From Skermania sp. ID1734 (lineage in GTDB: Bacteria > Actinomycetota > Actinomycetes > Mycobacteriales > Mycobacteriaceae), in assembly GCF_007489285.1 (NCBI RefSeq), contig NZ_VLIY01000002.1, positions 353,651-417,650 on the forward strand: DNA of 64,000 nucleotides. Reading direction: 5' to 3'. Positions 36,964 through 46,611 of this stretch are shown piece after piece. Within the stretch, counting starts at the first letter, position 1. Every line of letters begins with the position of its first letter. The notes below the pieces were generated by a model. It saw nothing but the letters and a program-made list of their open reading frames with translations, had not been told where the DNA came from and did no database searches. The position numbers and the translations under genes were made by a program.

Positions 36964-37227
36964 TCAGAGATTCTTGTAGACGTCCTCGAGCGCCAATCCC
37001 CTGCCCACCATCAAGACCTGCACCCAGTAGAGGAGCTGCGAAATCTCCTCGGCGAGGCTCTCGTCGCTCTCATGCTCGGCCGCGAGCCAGACTTCACCCG
37101 CCTCCTCGAGCACCTTCTTGCCCTGGGCATGCACGCCGGCGTCGAGGGCAACCACGGTGCCCGAGCCCGCGGGCCGGGTAATGGCCCGTTCTTGCAGCTC
37201 TGCAAACAGGGATTCGAAGGTCTTCAC
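36964..37227 (-). CDS. hisE: phosphoribosyl-ATP pyrophosphatase
   Basis: An 87-residue all-helical MazG-like pyrophosphatase: [16 protein letters not shown], then the conserved [18 protein letters not shown] with the metal-binding Glu pair, and [19 protein letters not shown]. It hydrolyses PR-ATP to PR-AMP, the second histidine step. The GTG at 37225-37227 has GGTGG 4 bases upstream; mycobacterial orthologs extend six residues further, which is not possible in this frame. It is followed by hisG. Confidence 0.95.
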   Translation of the reverse strand: MKTFESLFAELQERAITRPAGSGTVVALDAGVHAQGKKVLEEAGEVWLAAEHESDESLAEEISQLLYWVQVLMVGRGLALEDVYKNL

Positions 37228-37261
37228 GATCCACCATTGTTGCAGGTGGGGTCTCGGCGAC

Positions 37262-37723
37262 CTATTCGGTGCTGGAGATGGTCAACTGGAACGTCGAACT
37301 CGACGCGCTCGCCGGGTTGGCGCCACAGACGATCGTGACCGTGAGCTGATGGCGCGAATAGATGTGTGCACACCCGCTCGAGGTGTCCGTGTGCAACTTC
37401 CAACCCAGCTTGGGCAGACGCTCGTCATAGAACCGTTCGAAGTCCTCCGACGACCCTTGCACGGTCCCCGAAACCACGGCGGTGACGCCGGTACCGGTGG
37501 ATTCCTGCACCTTCAGACCGGGTGGCAACGGGAAGTCGCTCGGAAACAGCGCCGGGAGGCCGTCCGGCCGCGGTGGCAACAGCGTTGCAGTGGTGCTGGT
37601 GGTGGTGGACACCGCGCTGCTCGACGGCGCCACCGCGTGGTCGTTGCCATTCGAGCACGCCGACAGCAAACCGGCCCCGGCGATCAATGCCAGGATTCCC
37701 ACGCGAGCGATACCCATCTTCAC
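37262..37723 (-). CDS. lipoprotein of unknown function
   Basis: A 153-residue exported lipoprotein. The signal peptide [20 protein letters not shown] ends in the lipobox LSAC (Cys23), followed by a Ser/Thr-rich linker ([16 protein letters not shown]) and an alpha/beta domain ([32 protein letters not shown]) with two later cysteines that could pair. The GTG at 37721-37723 has AAGGG 7 bases upstream; an ATG two codons on is an alternative. It stands 34 bases upstream of hisE on the same strand, with no known link to histidine synthesis. Confidence 0.78.
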   Translation of the reverse strand: MKMGIARVGILALIAGAGLLSACSNGNDHAVAPSSSAVSTTTSTTATLLPPRPDGLPALFPSDFPLPPGLKVQESTGTGVTAVVSGTVQGSSEDFERFYDERLPKLGWKLHTDTSSGCAHIYSRHQLTVTIVCGANPASASSSTFQLTISSTE

Positions 37724-37798
37724 GCCTGGCCCTTCGTTGTGAGGTGCGATTCCAGCGACCCTATCGCCCATGGGCGTCGGCGGTGGAGAATCGTCGCC

Positions 37799-38569
37799 AT
37801 GCCGCATGCGCTCACGTCGATTGCTAAACGAATCCCGCTGCGCTGGTCGGTGTTGCGCTTCCTGGCGTCTTCCGTGTCCCGCACCGGACAGGTCGGCGAC
37901 GGCCGCGAGCGCGCGTTGCTCGACTACGTGACCGCCAACACAGGTCCCGGCGACTTGGATGGCGTGATCGAGGCGATCGACAGGTTCGCCAGGGAGAAGA
38001 CGTTTCTCATGAATGTCGGCGACGAGAAGGGACTCATTCTCGACGCCGCCGTTCGCCAGGCGCAGCCGTCGACGCTGCTCGAGCTCGGTACCTATTGCGG
38101 ATACAGCTCGCTGCGCACCGCCAGAGCGATGCCGGCGGATGCCAGACTGATCTGCATCGAGGCCAGTCCCGCCAACGCCGAGATCGCGCGGGCGGTGCAG
38201 CGTCACGCGGGTGTCGCGGATCGGGTGAGCGTCGTGGCCGGCATGATCGGCGACAACGGGGTAACCGTCCGGCGATTGACCGACGAATACGGCATCACCG
38301 CGGGGTCACTGGATTTCGTTTTCATCGACCATGCCAAACAGGCTTACCTGCCGGATCTGCGGACCATTCTCGAGAAGGCCTGGCTGCACAGGGGCTCGGT
38401 GGTGGTGGCCGACAACGTCAAGACCCCGGGCGCCCCCGACTACCTCGCCTACATGCGCGAACACGAGGGCGGCGAGTGGCGAACGGTCGAGCACGACACA
38501 CACGTCGAATACCAGCCGATGGTCAAGGACCTGGTGCTCGTTTCGACCTACGCCGGTCCACCGCAGTAA
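37799..38569 (+). CDS. class I O-methyltransferase (catechol-type)
   Basis: A 256-residue AdoMet-dependent methyltransferase like COMT. MNVGDEKGLILDAAV precedes the AdoMet loop TLLELGTYCGYSSLRTA (near residue 95), then LICIEASPANAEIA, FVFIDHAKQAYLPDL (metal-binding Asp region) and VVVADNVKTPGAP. The ATG at 37799 gives a cationic N-terminus (HALTSIAKRIPLRW). Its acceptor is unknown. The 3' end overlaps the HAD gene by 22 bases tail to tail. Confidence 0.88.
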   Translation: MPHALTSIAKRIPLRWSVLRFLASSVSRTGQVGDGRERALLDYVTANTGPGDLDGVIEAIDRFAREKTFLMNVGDEKGLILDAAVRQAQPSTLLELGTYCGYSSLRTARAMPADARLICIEASPANAEIARAVQRHAGVADRVSVVAGMIGDNGVTVRRLTDEYGITAGSLDFVFIDHAKQAYLPDLRTILEKAWLHRGSVVVADNVKTPGAPDYLAYMREHEGGEWRTVEHDTHVEYQPMVKDLVLVSTYAGPPQ

Positions 38570-39222
38570 GCCGCGGCCAGGTCAGCGCGAATCAGCCCGG
38601 TCAGGTTGCCCCGAAACACCCGCTTGGGCCCGGGTTCGACGGGAACCTCGCAGGGAACGACCAACAGTGCACAACCCGCCCTTTCGGCAGCAAGAACCCC
38701 GGTGGGCGAATCCTCGATTGCCAGGCACTCTTCCGGTCGGACGCCGAGTAGCTGTGCCGCGCGCACGTACACGTCGGGCGCGGGCTTGCCGTGCTCGACT
38801 TCGTCCCCGCACACCGTGGCGTCGAAGAATTCGCGGCCGAGCGTGTCGAGACTGAGTTCGGTCAGCGCGCGCTTGGTGTTGGTGACCAACGCCGTCGGGA
38901 GGCCTGATTCGCGCACCAGCGCCAGCGCGTCCTTGGCGCCTGGTCGCCACGGAATCCCCGCGGCGAACAATTCAGTGATGCGCCGGTCGAGCCAGGCGCC
39001 GGCGTCGGCCAGCGCGGGTGGACTGGCGTCGAGTTCGAGCGCCGCGAACATCGTGCGCAGCGCGCTGACGCCCGACGAGCCGATCAACGAGTGCCGCAGA
39101 TCCCGGGTCATCTGCCCGCCGAGATGCTCGGCAAGCTCGTAAACCGCGATGTCCCAAAGCTTTTCCGAATCCAGCAGCGTGCCGTCCATGTCCCACAGGA
39201 TCGCGGCGGGTTCCTCGGCCAC
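38548..39222 (-). CDS. HAD-superfamily phosphatase (beta-PGM-like)
   Basis: A 224-residue subfamily IA HAD hydrolase: ILWDMDGTLLDSEKLWD with the nucleophile and acid aspartates, a helical cap, ALVTNTKRALTELSL (motif II), GKPAPDVYVRAAQLLG and AIEDSPTGVLAAERAGC (motif III Asp). It dephosphorylates a small sugar phosphate or similar. The GTG at 39220-39222 shares one base with the metH stop (TAGTG), so it is translated after metH. Confidence 0.9.
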   Translation of the reverse strand: MAEEPAAILWDMDGTLLDSEKLWDIAVYELAEHLGGQMTRDLRHSLIGSSGVSALRTMFAALELDASPPALADAGAWLDRRITELFAAGIPWRPGAKDALALVRESGLPTALVTNTKRALTELSLDTLGREFFDATVCGDEVEHGKPAPDVYVRAAQLLGVRPEECLAIEDSPTGVLAAERAGCALLVVPCEVPVEPGPKRVFRGNLTGLIRADLAAAYCGGPA

Positions 39223-42200
39223 TAGACGTTGAAGTACTTCGCCTCGGGATGCAGCAGCACGAACGCATCGGTGGACTGCTCAGGATGCAACTGCATCTCC
39301 TCCGACAGGCTCACGCCGATGCGCTCCGGCTCGAGCAATGCAACCAACTTGGTGCGATCCTCGAGGTCCGGGCACGCGCCGTAGCCGAACGCGTAGCGCG
39401 CGCCGCGGTAGCCGAGCCGGAAGAACTCCCGAACGTCCTGTGGGTCCTCATCGGCGACAGCATGCCCGTTGAGCGTGAGCTCCTCGCGGATCCGGCGGTG
39501 CCAGTACTCCGCAAGCGCCTCGGTCAACTGAACGCCGAGGCCGTGCACCTCGAGGTAGTCACGGTAGGAATTCGACGCGAACAACTCGTTGGCGAAGTCG
39601 GCGATCGGCTTGCCCATGGTGACCAGCTGGAACGGCAGCACATCGACCTCGCCGGTTTCCTTGGCGTGCGCCCGGGAGCGGATGAAGTCGGCGATGCACA
39701 GGAACCGGTCGCGCTGCTGGCGCGGGAAGGTAAACCGGAAACGTTCGGCGGCTTCGGGTTTCGGCTCGTCGAGCACAATCACGTCGTCGCCCTCGGAAAC
39801 CGCCGGGAAGTAGCCGTACACCACCGCCGCGTGGGCGAGGATGCCGTCGGTGCTCAACCGGTCCAGCCAGTAGCGCAGGCGCGGTCGGCCGTCGGATTCG
39901 ACGAGCTCCTCATACGTCGGCCCATCTCCGCTGAACCGATTCGCTCGGGGCGGGTTCGCTCCCGTCCTCGCTCCTTCGTCGCTGCGATCCTCACTCACCC
40001 GCCGCTTCGCGGGTTGACCGCGCAGTCCCCACTGACCCAAAAACAGCGCCCGCTCATCCAGCAAGGCCGCAAAGTCGTTGACGGCGATGCCCTTGACCAC
40101 CCGCGTGCCCCAAAACGGCGGGGTGGCGACCGGCACGTCCACGGCGACATCGGAGCGTTCGGGGACGACGACGGGCGTCTCCTTGGCCTTGCGCTGCTCG
40201 GCGATTCTGCGGCTGCGCTCGTGGCGGGCCTTGCGCTCGGCGGCCTTCTCGCGTTCCGCGATGGCCTCGGGGCTGTCCGGGTCCGGTCCGCCGCCGCGTT
40301 TGCGGGTCATGATCTTGTCCATCAGCCGTAGGCCCTCGAAGGCGTCGCGGGCATAGCTGACGTCGCCGAGATACACGTCGGCGAGATCGTTCTCGACGTA
40401 GGAACGGGTGAGCGCCGCGCCGCCGAGCAATACCGGAAACTGTTCGGCCACGCCCTTGCTGTTGAGCTCCTCGAGGTTCTCCTTCATCACCACGGTGGAC
40501 TTCACCAGCAGGCCGGACATGCCGATCACGTCGGCCTTCTTGTCGTGCGCGGCATCGAGAATTGCCGAAATCGGTTGCTTGATACCGAGATTGACTACCT
40601 CGTAGCCGTTATTGGACAAAATGATGTCCACCAGGTTCTTGCCGATGTCGTGCACGTCGCCCTTGACCGTGGCGAGCACGATCCGGCCCTTGCCGCTGTC
40701 GTCGGTGACGTCCATGTGCGGTTCGAGGTAGGCGACGGCGGCCTTCATGACCTCGGCGGATTGCAGCACGAACGGCAGCTGCATCTGACCTGAACCGAAC
40801 AGTTCGCCGACGGTCTTCATGCCCGAGAGCAGCGTCTCGTTGATGATCTCCAGCGGCTTTTTCTCCTGCATGGCCGCATCGAGGTCCGGCTCGAGGCCGT
40901 TGCGGTCACCGTCGACGATGCGGCGCTCCAGGCGTTCGAACAGCGGTAACGCCGCCAATTCATCGGCCCGCGAGGCTTTCGCGTCGGCCGCGGACACGCC
41001 TTCGAACAGCGACATCAACTCTTGCAGTGGGTCATAACCCGCGCTACGCCGGTCGTAGATGAGGTCGAGCGCGACCTTCTGTTGCTCTTCGGGAATGCGG
41101 GACATCGGCAGGATCTTCGACGCGTGCACGATCGCCGTGTTGAGGCCGGCCTCCACGCATTCGTGCATGAACACCGAATTGAGCACCTGCCGTGCCGCGG
41201 GGTTCAGGCCGAAGGAAATGTTCGACAGGCCCAGCGTCGTCTGCACGTCGGGGTGACGGCGCTTGAGTTCCCGGATGCCCTCGATGGTTTCGAGCCCGTC
41301 CCGTCGCGACTCCTCCTGGCCGGTGCCGAGAGTGAAGGTGAGCGCGTCGATGATGATGTCGCTCTCCGACAGCCCCCAGTTGGTGGTGATGTCGGCGATC
41401 AACCGCTCGGCGATGCGGACCTTGTGCTCGGCCGTGCGGGCCTGACCCTCCTCGTCGATGGTCAGCGCGACCACCGCCGCGCCGTGCTCGGCGACCAGCT
41501 TCATCGTCTTGGCGAACCGCGAATCCGGGCCGTCGCCGTCTTCGTAGTTGACGGAGTTCACGGCGCAGCGGCCACCGAGATGTTCCAGGCCGGCCTGCAG
41601 GACGGCGGACTCGGTGGAGTCCAGCATGATCGGCAGCGTCGACGCGGTGGCCAGCCGGGACGCCAGTTCGGTCATGTCCTTGGCGCCGTCGCGGCCGACG
41701 TAGTCGACGCAGAGATCGAGCATGTGCGCGCCGTCGCGGGTCTGGTCCTTGGCGATCTCCAGGCAGCGCTGCCAGTCCTCGGCCAGCATTGCCTCGCGAA
41801 ATGCCTTGGAACCGTTGGCGTTTGTGCGCTCACCGATCATCAGGATGCTGGCATCCTGTTCGAACGGGACGGCCGTGTAGAGGCTGGACACCGACGGCTC
41901 GTGCACCGGATTGCGGCGGCCGCGTTCCAGACCCTGGACCGCCTCGGCCACCTGGCGAATATGTTCCGGGGTGGTGCCGCAGCACCCGCCCACCATGGCC
42001 AGGCCGAACTCGGTGACGAAACCGCTCAGCGCCTCCGCTAACTCCTCGGGTTGCAGGGGGTACTCCGCGCCGTTGGGACCGAGCACCGGCAGGCCGGCGT
42101 TCGGCATCACCGAGACAGGCAGTCGGGCGTGTTTGGACAGGTGGCGCAGGTGCTCGCTCATCTCGGCCGGCCCGGTGGCGCAGTTCAGGCCGATCATGTC

Positions 42201-42866
42201 CACGCCGAGTGGCTCGATGGCCGTCAGCGCAGCACCGATCTCGCTACCGACGAGCATGGTGCCCGTGGTTTCAACGGTGACGTGGGTGATGATCGGCAGT
42301 CGGCGACCGAGCTGTTCCATCGCGCGCTTACTGCCCACGACCGCAGCCTTGACCTGCAGTAAGTCCTGGCAGGTTTCGATCAGGATGGCATCGGCGCCGC
42401 CCTCGATCATGCCTAGCGCGGCTTCGACGTAGGCATCGCGCAGCGTCGCATACGGCGCGTGCCCAAGCGTGGGCAGCTTGGTGCCCGGTCCCATGGACCC
42501 GAGCACGAAGCGCGCCATCCCGTCGCGGCCGGGCCCCATTTCATCGGCCACCTCACGCGCGATGCGGGTGCCCTTTTCGGCCAGCTCGCGGATCCGGCCG
42601 GAGATGTCGTAGTCGGCAAGGTTCGGCAGGTTACACCCGAAGGTGTTGGTCTCCACCGCATCGGCACCGGCCTCGAAATACGCGCGGTGAATCCCGCGCA
42701 ACACATCGGGCCGGGTGTCGTTGAGGATCTCGTTGCACCCCTCGAGGCCCTGAAAGTCGTCGAGAGTGAGGTCGGCGGCCTGCAACATCGTGCCCATGGC
42801 GCCGTCGCCAATCACAACACGCTGTTTCAGCGCGTCGAGCAGGGCCGAATGTAAGGGTGCAGGCAT
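39222..42866 (-). CDS. metH: cobalamin-dependent methionine synthase
   Basis: A 1214-residue four-module enzyme. Homocysteine domain (1-330) with the zinc ligands in IGLNCATGP and GGCCGTTP; pterin domain (NANGSKAFREAMLAEDW onward); B12 domain with KGDVHDIGKNLVDIILSNNG carrying the cobalt-ligand His; and the AdoMet reactivation domain ending HPEAKYFNV. It transfers methyl from 5-methyl-tetrahydrofolate to homocysteine. The ATG at 42864-42866 lies 7 bases after TACCCT, so a leaderless mRNA is likely. An 84-base in-frame insert at 39930-40013 adds 28 residues between the B12 and activation domains. Confidence 0.96.
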   Translation of the reverse strand: MPAPLHSALLDALKQRVVIGDGAMGTMLQAADLTLDDFQGLEGCNEILNDTRPDVLRGIHRAYFEAGADAVETNTFGCNLPNLADYDISGRIRELAEKGTRIAREVADEMGPGRDGMARFVLGSMGPGTKLPTLGHAPYATLRDAYVEAALGMIEGGADAILIETCQDLLQVKAAVVGSKRAMEQLGRRLPIITHVTVETTGTMLVGSEIGAALTAIEPLGVDMIGLNCATGPAEMSEHLRHLSKHARLPVSVMPNAGLPVLGPNGAEYPLQPEELAEALSGFVTEFGLAMVGGCCGTTPEHIRQVAEAVQGLERGRRNPVHEPSVSSLYTAVPFEQDASILMIGERTNANGSKAFREAMLAEDWQRCLEIAKDQTRDGAHMLDLCVDYVGRDGAKDMTELASRLATASTLPIMLDSTESAVLQAGLEHLGGRCAVNSVNYEDGDGPDSRFAKTMKLVAEHGAAVVALTIDEEGQARTAEHKVRIAERLIADITTNWGLSESDIIIDALTFTLGTGQEESRRDGLETIEGIRELKRRHPDVQTTLGLSNISFGLNPAARQVLNSVFMHECVEAGLNTAIVHASKILPMSRIPEEQQKVALDLIYDRRSAGYDPLQELMSLFEGVSAADAKASRADELAALPLFERLERRIVDGDRNGLEPDLDAAMQEKKPLEIINETLLSGMKTVGELFGSGQMQLPFVLQSAEVMKAAVAYLEPHMDVTDDSGKGRIVLATVKGDVHDIGKNLVDIILSNNGYEVVNLGIKQPISAILDAAHDKKADVIGMSGLLVKSTVVMKENLEELNSKGVAEQFPVLLGGAALTRSYVENDLADVYLGDVSYARDAFEGLRLMDKIMTRKRGGGPDPDSPEAIAEREKAAERKARHERSRRIAEQRKAKETPVVVPERSDVAVDVPVATPPFWGTRVVKGIAVNDFAALLDERALFLGQWGLRGQPAKRRVSEDRSDEGARTGANPPRANRFSGDGPTYEELVESDGRPRLRYWLDRLSTDGILAHAAVVYGYFPAVSEGDDVIVLDEPKPEAAERFRFTFPRQQRDRFLCIADFIRSRAHAKETGEVDVLPFQLVTMGKPIADFANELFASNSYRDYLEVHGLGVQLTEALAEYWHRRIREELTLNGHAVADEDPQDVREFFRLGYRGARYAFGYGACPDLEDRTKLVALLEPERIGVSLSEEMQLHPEQSTDAFVLLHPEAKYFNV
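39930..40013 (-). repeat. 84-bp in-frame palindromic insert within metH
   Basis: Relative to the M. tuberculosis MetH sequence as I recall it, 28 extra residues (starting PAKRRVSEDRSDEGARTGAN) separate GLRGQ from GDGPTYEEL. The DNA carries a hairpin, ACCCGC-6 bases-GCGGGT at 39997-40014, and a direct repeat GAGCGAA. The insert is hydrophilic, arginine-rich and a multiple of three, so it behaves like a protein-coding small palindromic element. I recall this peptide from other actinobacterial proteins but cannot check it. Confidence 0.65.
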
Positions 42867-42873
42867 GTACTCA

Positions 42874-42879
42874 AGGGTA
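42874..42879 (-). promoter_or_regulatory. -10 hexamer TACCCT, leaderless metH promoter
   Basis: On the minus strand TACCCT ends 7 bases before the metH ATG. No Shine-Dalgarno site and no cobalamin riboswitch fold are visible in the 154-base gap to the divergent gene. Confidence 0.45.
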
Positions 42880-43020
42880 ACGGTCCGCACAGACAGCATT
42901 TGGCAGCCGTAGCCTGCCGAGCCTTGCCGAAAGACGCGCACGCGATCGGGCTGGAGTGCACAATTTCCCAACAGCACGTGAATGGCTGGTTAACAACCGG
43001 TGCGGCGGAGAGTGCAACGC

Positions 43021-44385
43021 ATGACGCGGTGGGAGCAATGGCGACACCGGCTCGGCGGCGCGCTGTGGTTGCTGCCAGCCGCATTCGTGGTGGTCGCGGT
43101 GATTCTCGGCTCGGTGCTCTCGCGCATCGAGCCAGCGCGTGACTCCTGGCTCCGGCCGCTGCTGTTCGTCGGCACCCAGGACGAGGCGCGCAAGCTGTTG
43201 CTGACGTGCGCGACCTCGATCGTGGGCGTGCTTGCATTGGTGATCGGCCTCACCATGGTCGCCCTGCAGATGGCCGCCAACCGCTACTCGCCGCGGCTCC
43301 TGCGCAACTTCGTGCGCGACCGCACCACCCAGTTGATCCTCGGCGTCTTCGTCGGCGGGTTCACCTATAACGCCGCCGGGCTCTACACGGTAGGCGTTCG
43401 GCCCGGGGAGTATCCGAGGTTGGCGGTGACCGTCGGGCTGTCCGCCCTGTTTGTCTGCATCGGTGCGCTGATCTTCTACATCGACCGGATGGTGCATTCC
43501 ATCCAGATCGATCGGGTACTGGCCACCATCGGAACGCGGACCGTGCACACCATCGCGGCCAGCCCGCCGGGTGTCGGACGCAACGCCGGCAGCGACCGTG
43601 TCATCACCGACACCACACCACCGACGGGCGCGATCGCATTATTGGCACCGAAATCCGGCTACGTGCAAACCGTGCAGCCCGACCGGCTGGTCGCAGCCGC
43701 CAGCCGGTTGGGCATCACCATCCAACTCGTCGCCGGCGTCGGATCCCACGTCGTCGCCGGCACCCCGATGGGCTGGTACTGGCCGACAGCATCGGCAACC
43801 GCCTGCGACCCCGTTGCGCTGCGCAAGGTGCTGGCAACAGCGGTGCACACCGACTGGGAACGCACCCGTCAGCAGGATGTCGAGGTCGGCTTCCTGCAGA
43901 TTGTCGATATCGCGGTGCTGTCCATACACAACTTCGACTTCAACACCGCGGTGCAGTCCGTGAACGAACTGTCGATCCTGTTGTGCAAGCTCGCGCCGCT
44001 GCCACTTGGTCCAGAGGCCTTCGCCGATGGCTCCGGAACGACCCGGCTGATCGTGCCGGCACCGGTCATGGCCGACTACCTTGACGTCGCGTGCGGGCAG
44101 ATTCTGCGTCGAGGCGCATCCGAGCCGGTCGCGTTGCACGCTCTGCTGCAACTGCTCCGTGACGTCGGCACGCTGAGCACCACGCCGGAGCGCCGGACGT
44201 TGGTCGCCGACAAGGTCAGCGAACTGCTGGAAATCGCGCGCCGCTCGCTGCAGAGCGCCGACGATCTCGCGTCACTCACCGCAGCGGCCGAGGTAGCTCT
44301 ACGCCGGATCGGTGCTGCGCGGCACACTGAACCGCCGCCCGAAACCGCCGGGCCACAACCGGCGGGCCGTAGGCTGGCAGGGTGA
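43021..44385 (+). CDS. DUF2254 membrane protein
   Basis: A 454-residue protein of the DUF2254 family. Four N-terminal helices are seen (LWLLPAAFVVVAVILGSVL; LLLTCATSIVGVLALVIGLT; LILGVFVGGFTYNAAGLY; LSALFVCIGALIFYID), with MVALQMAANRYSPRLLRNFVRD between the second and third. A large cytoplasmic domain (SGYVQTVQPDRLVAAASRLG, DVEVGFLQIVDIAVLSIHN) follows. The ATG at 43021 has GGAGAG about 8 bases upstream; an in-frame GTG at 43000 is an alternative. Function unknown. It is coupled to the PAC2 gene by a GTGA overlap. Confidence 0.85.
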   Translation: MTRWEQWRHRLGGALWLLPAAFVVVAVILGSVLSRIEPARDSWLRPLLFVGTQDEARKLLLTCATSIVGVLALVIGLTMVALQMAANRYSPRLLRNFVRDRTTQLILGVFVGGFTYNAAGLYTVGVRPGEYPRLAVTVGLSALFVCIGALIFYIDRMVHSIQIDRVLATIGTRTVHTIAASPPGVGRNAGSDRVITDTTPPTGAIALLAPKSGYVQTVQPDRLVAAASRLGITIQLVAGVGSHVVAGTPMGWYWPTASATACDPVALRKVLATAVHTDWERTRQQDVEVGFLQIVDIAVLSIHNFDFNTAVQSVNELSILLCKLAPLPLGPEAFADGSGTTRLIVPAPVMADYLDVACGQILRRGASEPVALHALLQLLRDVGTLSTTPERRTLVADKVSELLEIARRSLQSADDLASLTAAAEVALRRIGAARHTEPPPETAGPQPAGRRLAG

Positions 44386-45275
44386 GCACCGGCGACTTGT
44401 CCTCCGACGCTGACGCGGAATTCCCGCAGCTACGAAGTCCCGTGCTGGTCGCCGCCTTCGAGGGCTGGAACGATGCCGGTGATGCCGCGAGCGGCGCAAT
44501 CGAGCATTTGCAGCTGATCTGGGACGCCGAGCCGTTGGCCGAACTCGACTCCGAGGATTACTACGACTACCAGGTCAACCGACCCATGGTCCGGCAGGTC
44601 GACGGGGTGACCAGGGAAATCCAGTGGCCCTCGACCATGCTGTCGGTGTGCTCGCCGCCCGGCAGCGATCGCGACGTCGTCCTGCTGCACGGCATCGAGC
44701 CGAACATGCGCTGGCGCAGCTTTTGCGACGATCTGCTCGAGTTCGTCGAACAACTCGGCGTCACGACGGTGGTGATTCTCGGGGCATTGTTGGCCGACAC
44801 GCCGCATACCCGGCCCGTGCCCGTCACCGGATCCGCTTACAGTCCTGAGTCCGCGCAGCGATTCAATCTGGAGCAGTCTCGGTATGAAGGCCCCACCGGC
44901 ATCACGGGTGTGCTGCAGGACCAGTGCGTGAAAGCCGGGGTTCCGGCGATCTCGTTCTGGGCCGCTATCCCCCATTACGTTTCACAGCCGCCGAATCCGA
45001 AGGCGACCATCGCGCTGCTACGCAGGGTCGAAGACGTCCTCGACATCGAGGTTCCGCTGGGCGAGTTGCCGAGTCAGGCGGAGAACTGGGAGTCCTCGGT
45101 TACCGAGCTCACCAAGGACGACGAGGAGATCAGCGAGTACGTTCGCTCCCTCGAGGAACGCGGTGACGCCGAGATCAACCTCTCCGAAGAGGCGCTGTCC
45201 AAGATCGACGGCGACGCGCTGGCCGCCGAGTTCGAACGGTATCTGCGTCGGCGCCGCCCGGGCTTCGGGCCGTAA
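44382..45275 (+). CDS. PAC2-family protein (proteasome assembly chaperone-like)
   Basis: A 297-residue PAC2/DUF75 protein (Rv2125-like): LVAAFEGWNDAGDAASGAIE, then VLLHGIEPNMRWRSFCDDLL, VVILGALLADTPHTRPVPV and the C-terminal EISEYVRSLEERGD region. The fold resembles eukaryotic and archaeal proteasome assembly chaperones, which is notable near proteasome genes, but a role in assembly is not established. The start GTG at 44382-44384 overlaps the DUF2254 stop. Confidence 0.88.
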   Translation: MSTGDLSSDADAEFPQLRSPVLVAAFEGWNDAGDAASGAIEHLQLIWDAEPLAELDSEDYYDYQVNRPMVRQVDGVTREIQWPSTMLSVCSPPGSDRDVVLLHGIEPNMRWRSFCDDLLEFVEQLGVTTVVILGALLADTPHTRPVPVTGSAYSPESAQRFNLEQSRYEGPTGITGVLQDQCVKAGVPAISFWAAIPHYVSQPPNPKATIALLRRVEDVLDIEVPLGELPSQAENWESSVTELTKDDEEISEYVRSLEERGDAEINLSEEALSKIDGDALAAEFERYLRRRRPGFGP

Positions 45276-45356
45276 CGTCGCCCCGCCGCGCGCCACTTTG
45301 CGCTGCTGCATAAGGACACCGGTACCTCACCACCGCAAAAACCCGCGCGGCAGCAC

Positions 45357-46592
45357 TCAGCGCACGCCTACCAGCGCGTCCACCGCGTCTGCCACCAGAC
45401 CCGGCGCGTCCGCATCAGACCCGCCATAGCGCAGCGCGTTCTCGGACCAACCGTCGATGGCGTCGAATGCCTTGGGGGTATCCAGGTCGTCGGCCAGGTG
45501 TTGGCGAATCCGCGCGACGGTGTCCTCGGCGGCCGGGCCGGTCGGCAACGCGAATGCCGCACGCCAGCGCGCCAGTCGCGCCTGCGCCTGCTCGAGCGCA
45601 TCGGCCGTCCAGGACCGGTCCTGCCGATAGTGCTCGGCCAGCAGCCCGACCCGCACCGCAGCCGGATCCACTTGCTGAGCACGTAATTTCGACACGAATA
45701 CCAGGTTGCCGCGGCTCTTGGACATCTTCTCGCCGTCCAGCCCGATCATCCCGGTGTGCACGTAGTGACGCGCGAAACGCCTTCCGGGAACGATCGATTC
45801 GGCATGAGCGGCAGAGAATTCGTGGTGCGGGAAGATCAAGTCGCTGCCGCCGCCTTGCACATCGAAGCCGGAGCCGATTCTGTTCAAAGCGATTGCGGCA
45901 CATTCGATGTGCCAGCCGGGTCGGCCCATCCCGAACGGCGACGGCCAGCCGGGCTCGCCGGGACGCTGCGCGCGCCACACGATTGCATCGATTTTGTCCC
46001 GCTTGCCGGGCCGGTCCGGGTCGCCGCCGCGCTCGGCAAAGAACCGCTCCATCGTCGGCCGGTCGTAGCCGGATTCGTAGCCGAACTGTTCGGTCGCATC
46101 GGCGCGGAAGTACACGTCGGGATACTGCGAGTCGTCCACCACATACGCCGCGCCCGAGGCGAGCATCTTCTCGACGAACTCGACAACTTCGTTGACCGAC
46201 TCCACTGCGCCGATGTAGTCGCGCGGCGGTAACACTCGCAGCGCCTCCATGTCCTCGCGGAACAGCGCGGTCTCGCGCATACCGAGCACCATCCAGTCCT
46301 CGCCGTCGCGCGCAGCCCGCTCGAACAGCGGATCGTCCACGTCGGTGACGTTCTGCACGTAGTGCACGTCGTGGCCGGCGTCGCGCCACAGCCGGTTGAC
46401 CAGATCAAAGGTCAGGTAGGTGGCCGCGTGGCCGAGGTGGGTGGCGTCGTAGGGCGTGATTCCGCAGACATACATTGTCGCCGTTTTGCCTGGTGTGACC
46501 GGGCGCACCTGCCGGTCGGAGGTGTCGTAGAGCCGCAGTGGCGGCCCCGTACCCGCGACCGTAGGAATCGGTGTCTCGGACCAGGACTGCAT
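45357..46592 (-). CDS. mshC: L-cysteine:1D-myo-inosityl-2-amino-2-deoxy-glucopyranoside ligase
   Basis: A 411-residue CysRS-like ligase of mycothiol synthesis. It shows [20 protein letters not shown] (zinc-binding Cys and HIGH equivalent), [20 protein letters not shown] (further zinc ligands), [13 protein letters not shown] and [10 protein letters not shown] (KMSKS). The short C-terminus lacks an anticodon-binding domain, separating it from true cysteinyl-tRNA synthetase. It joins cysteine to GlcN-Ins via cysteinyl-AMP. The ATG at 46590-46592 is 6 bases after TACCCT (minus strand 46604-46599), suggesting a leaderless start. Confidence 0.95.
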   Translation of the reverse strand: MQSWSETPIPTVAGTGPPLRLYDTSDRQVRPVTPGKTATMYVCGITPYDATHLGHAATYLTFDLVNRLWRDAGHDVHYVQNVTDVDDPLFERAARDGEDWMVLGMRETALFREDMEALRVLPPRDYIGAVESVNEVVEFVEKMLASGAAYVVDDSQYPDVYFRADATEQFGYESGYDRPTMERFFAERGGDPDRPGKRDKIDAIVWRAQRPGEPGWPSPFGMGRPGWHIECAAIALNRIGSGFDVQGGGSDLIFPHHEFSAAHAESIVPGRRFARHYVHTGMIGLDGEKMSKSRGNLVFVSKLRAQQVDPAAVRVGLLAEHYRQDRSWTADALEQAQARLARWRAAFALPTGPAAEDTVARIRQHLADDLDTPKAFDAIDGWSENALRYGGSDADAPGLVADAVDALVGVR

Positions 46593-46611
46593 GACATGAG
46601 GGTAATCAGTC

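Noticed and set aside
42867..43020. Possible cobalamin riboswitch upstream of metH
   Set aside because: The gap is only 154 bases, shared with a divergent gene, and a TACCCT hexamer stands 7 bases before the ATG; no B12-box-like or long paired structure is visible.
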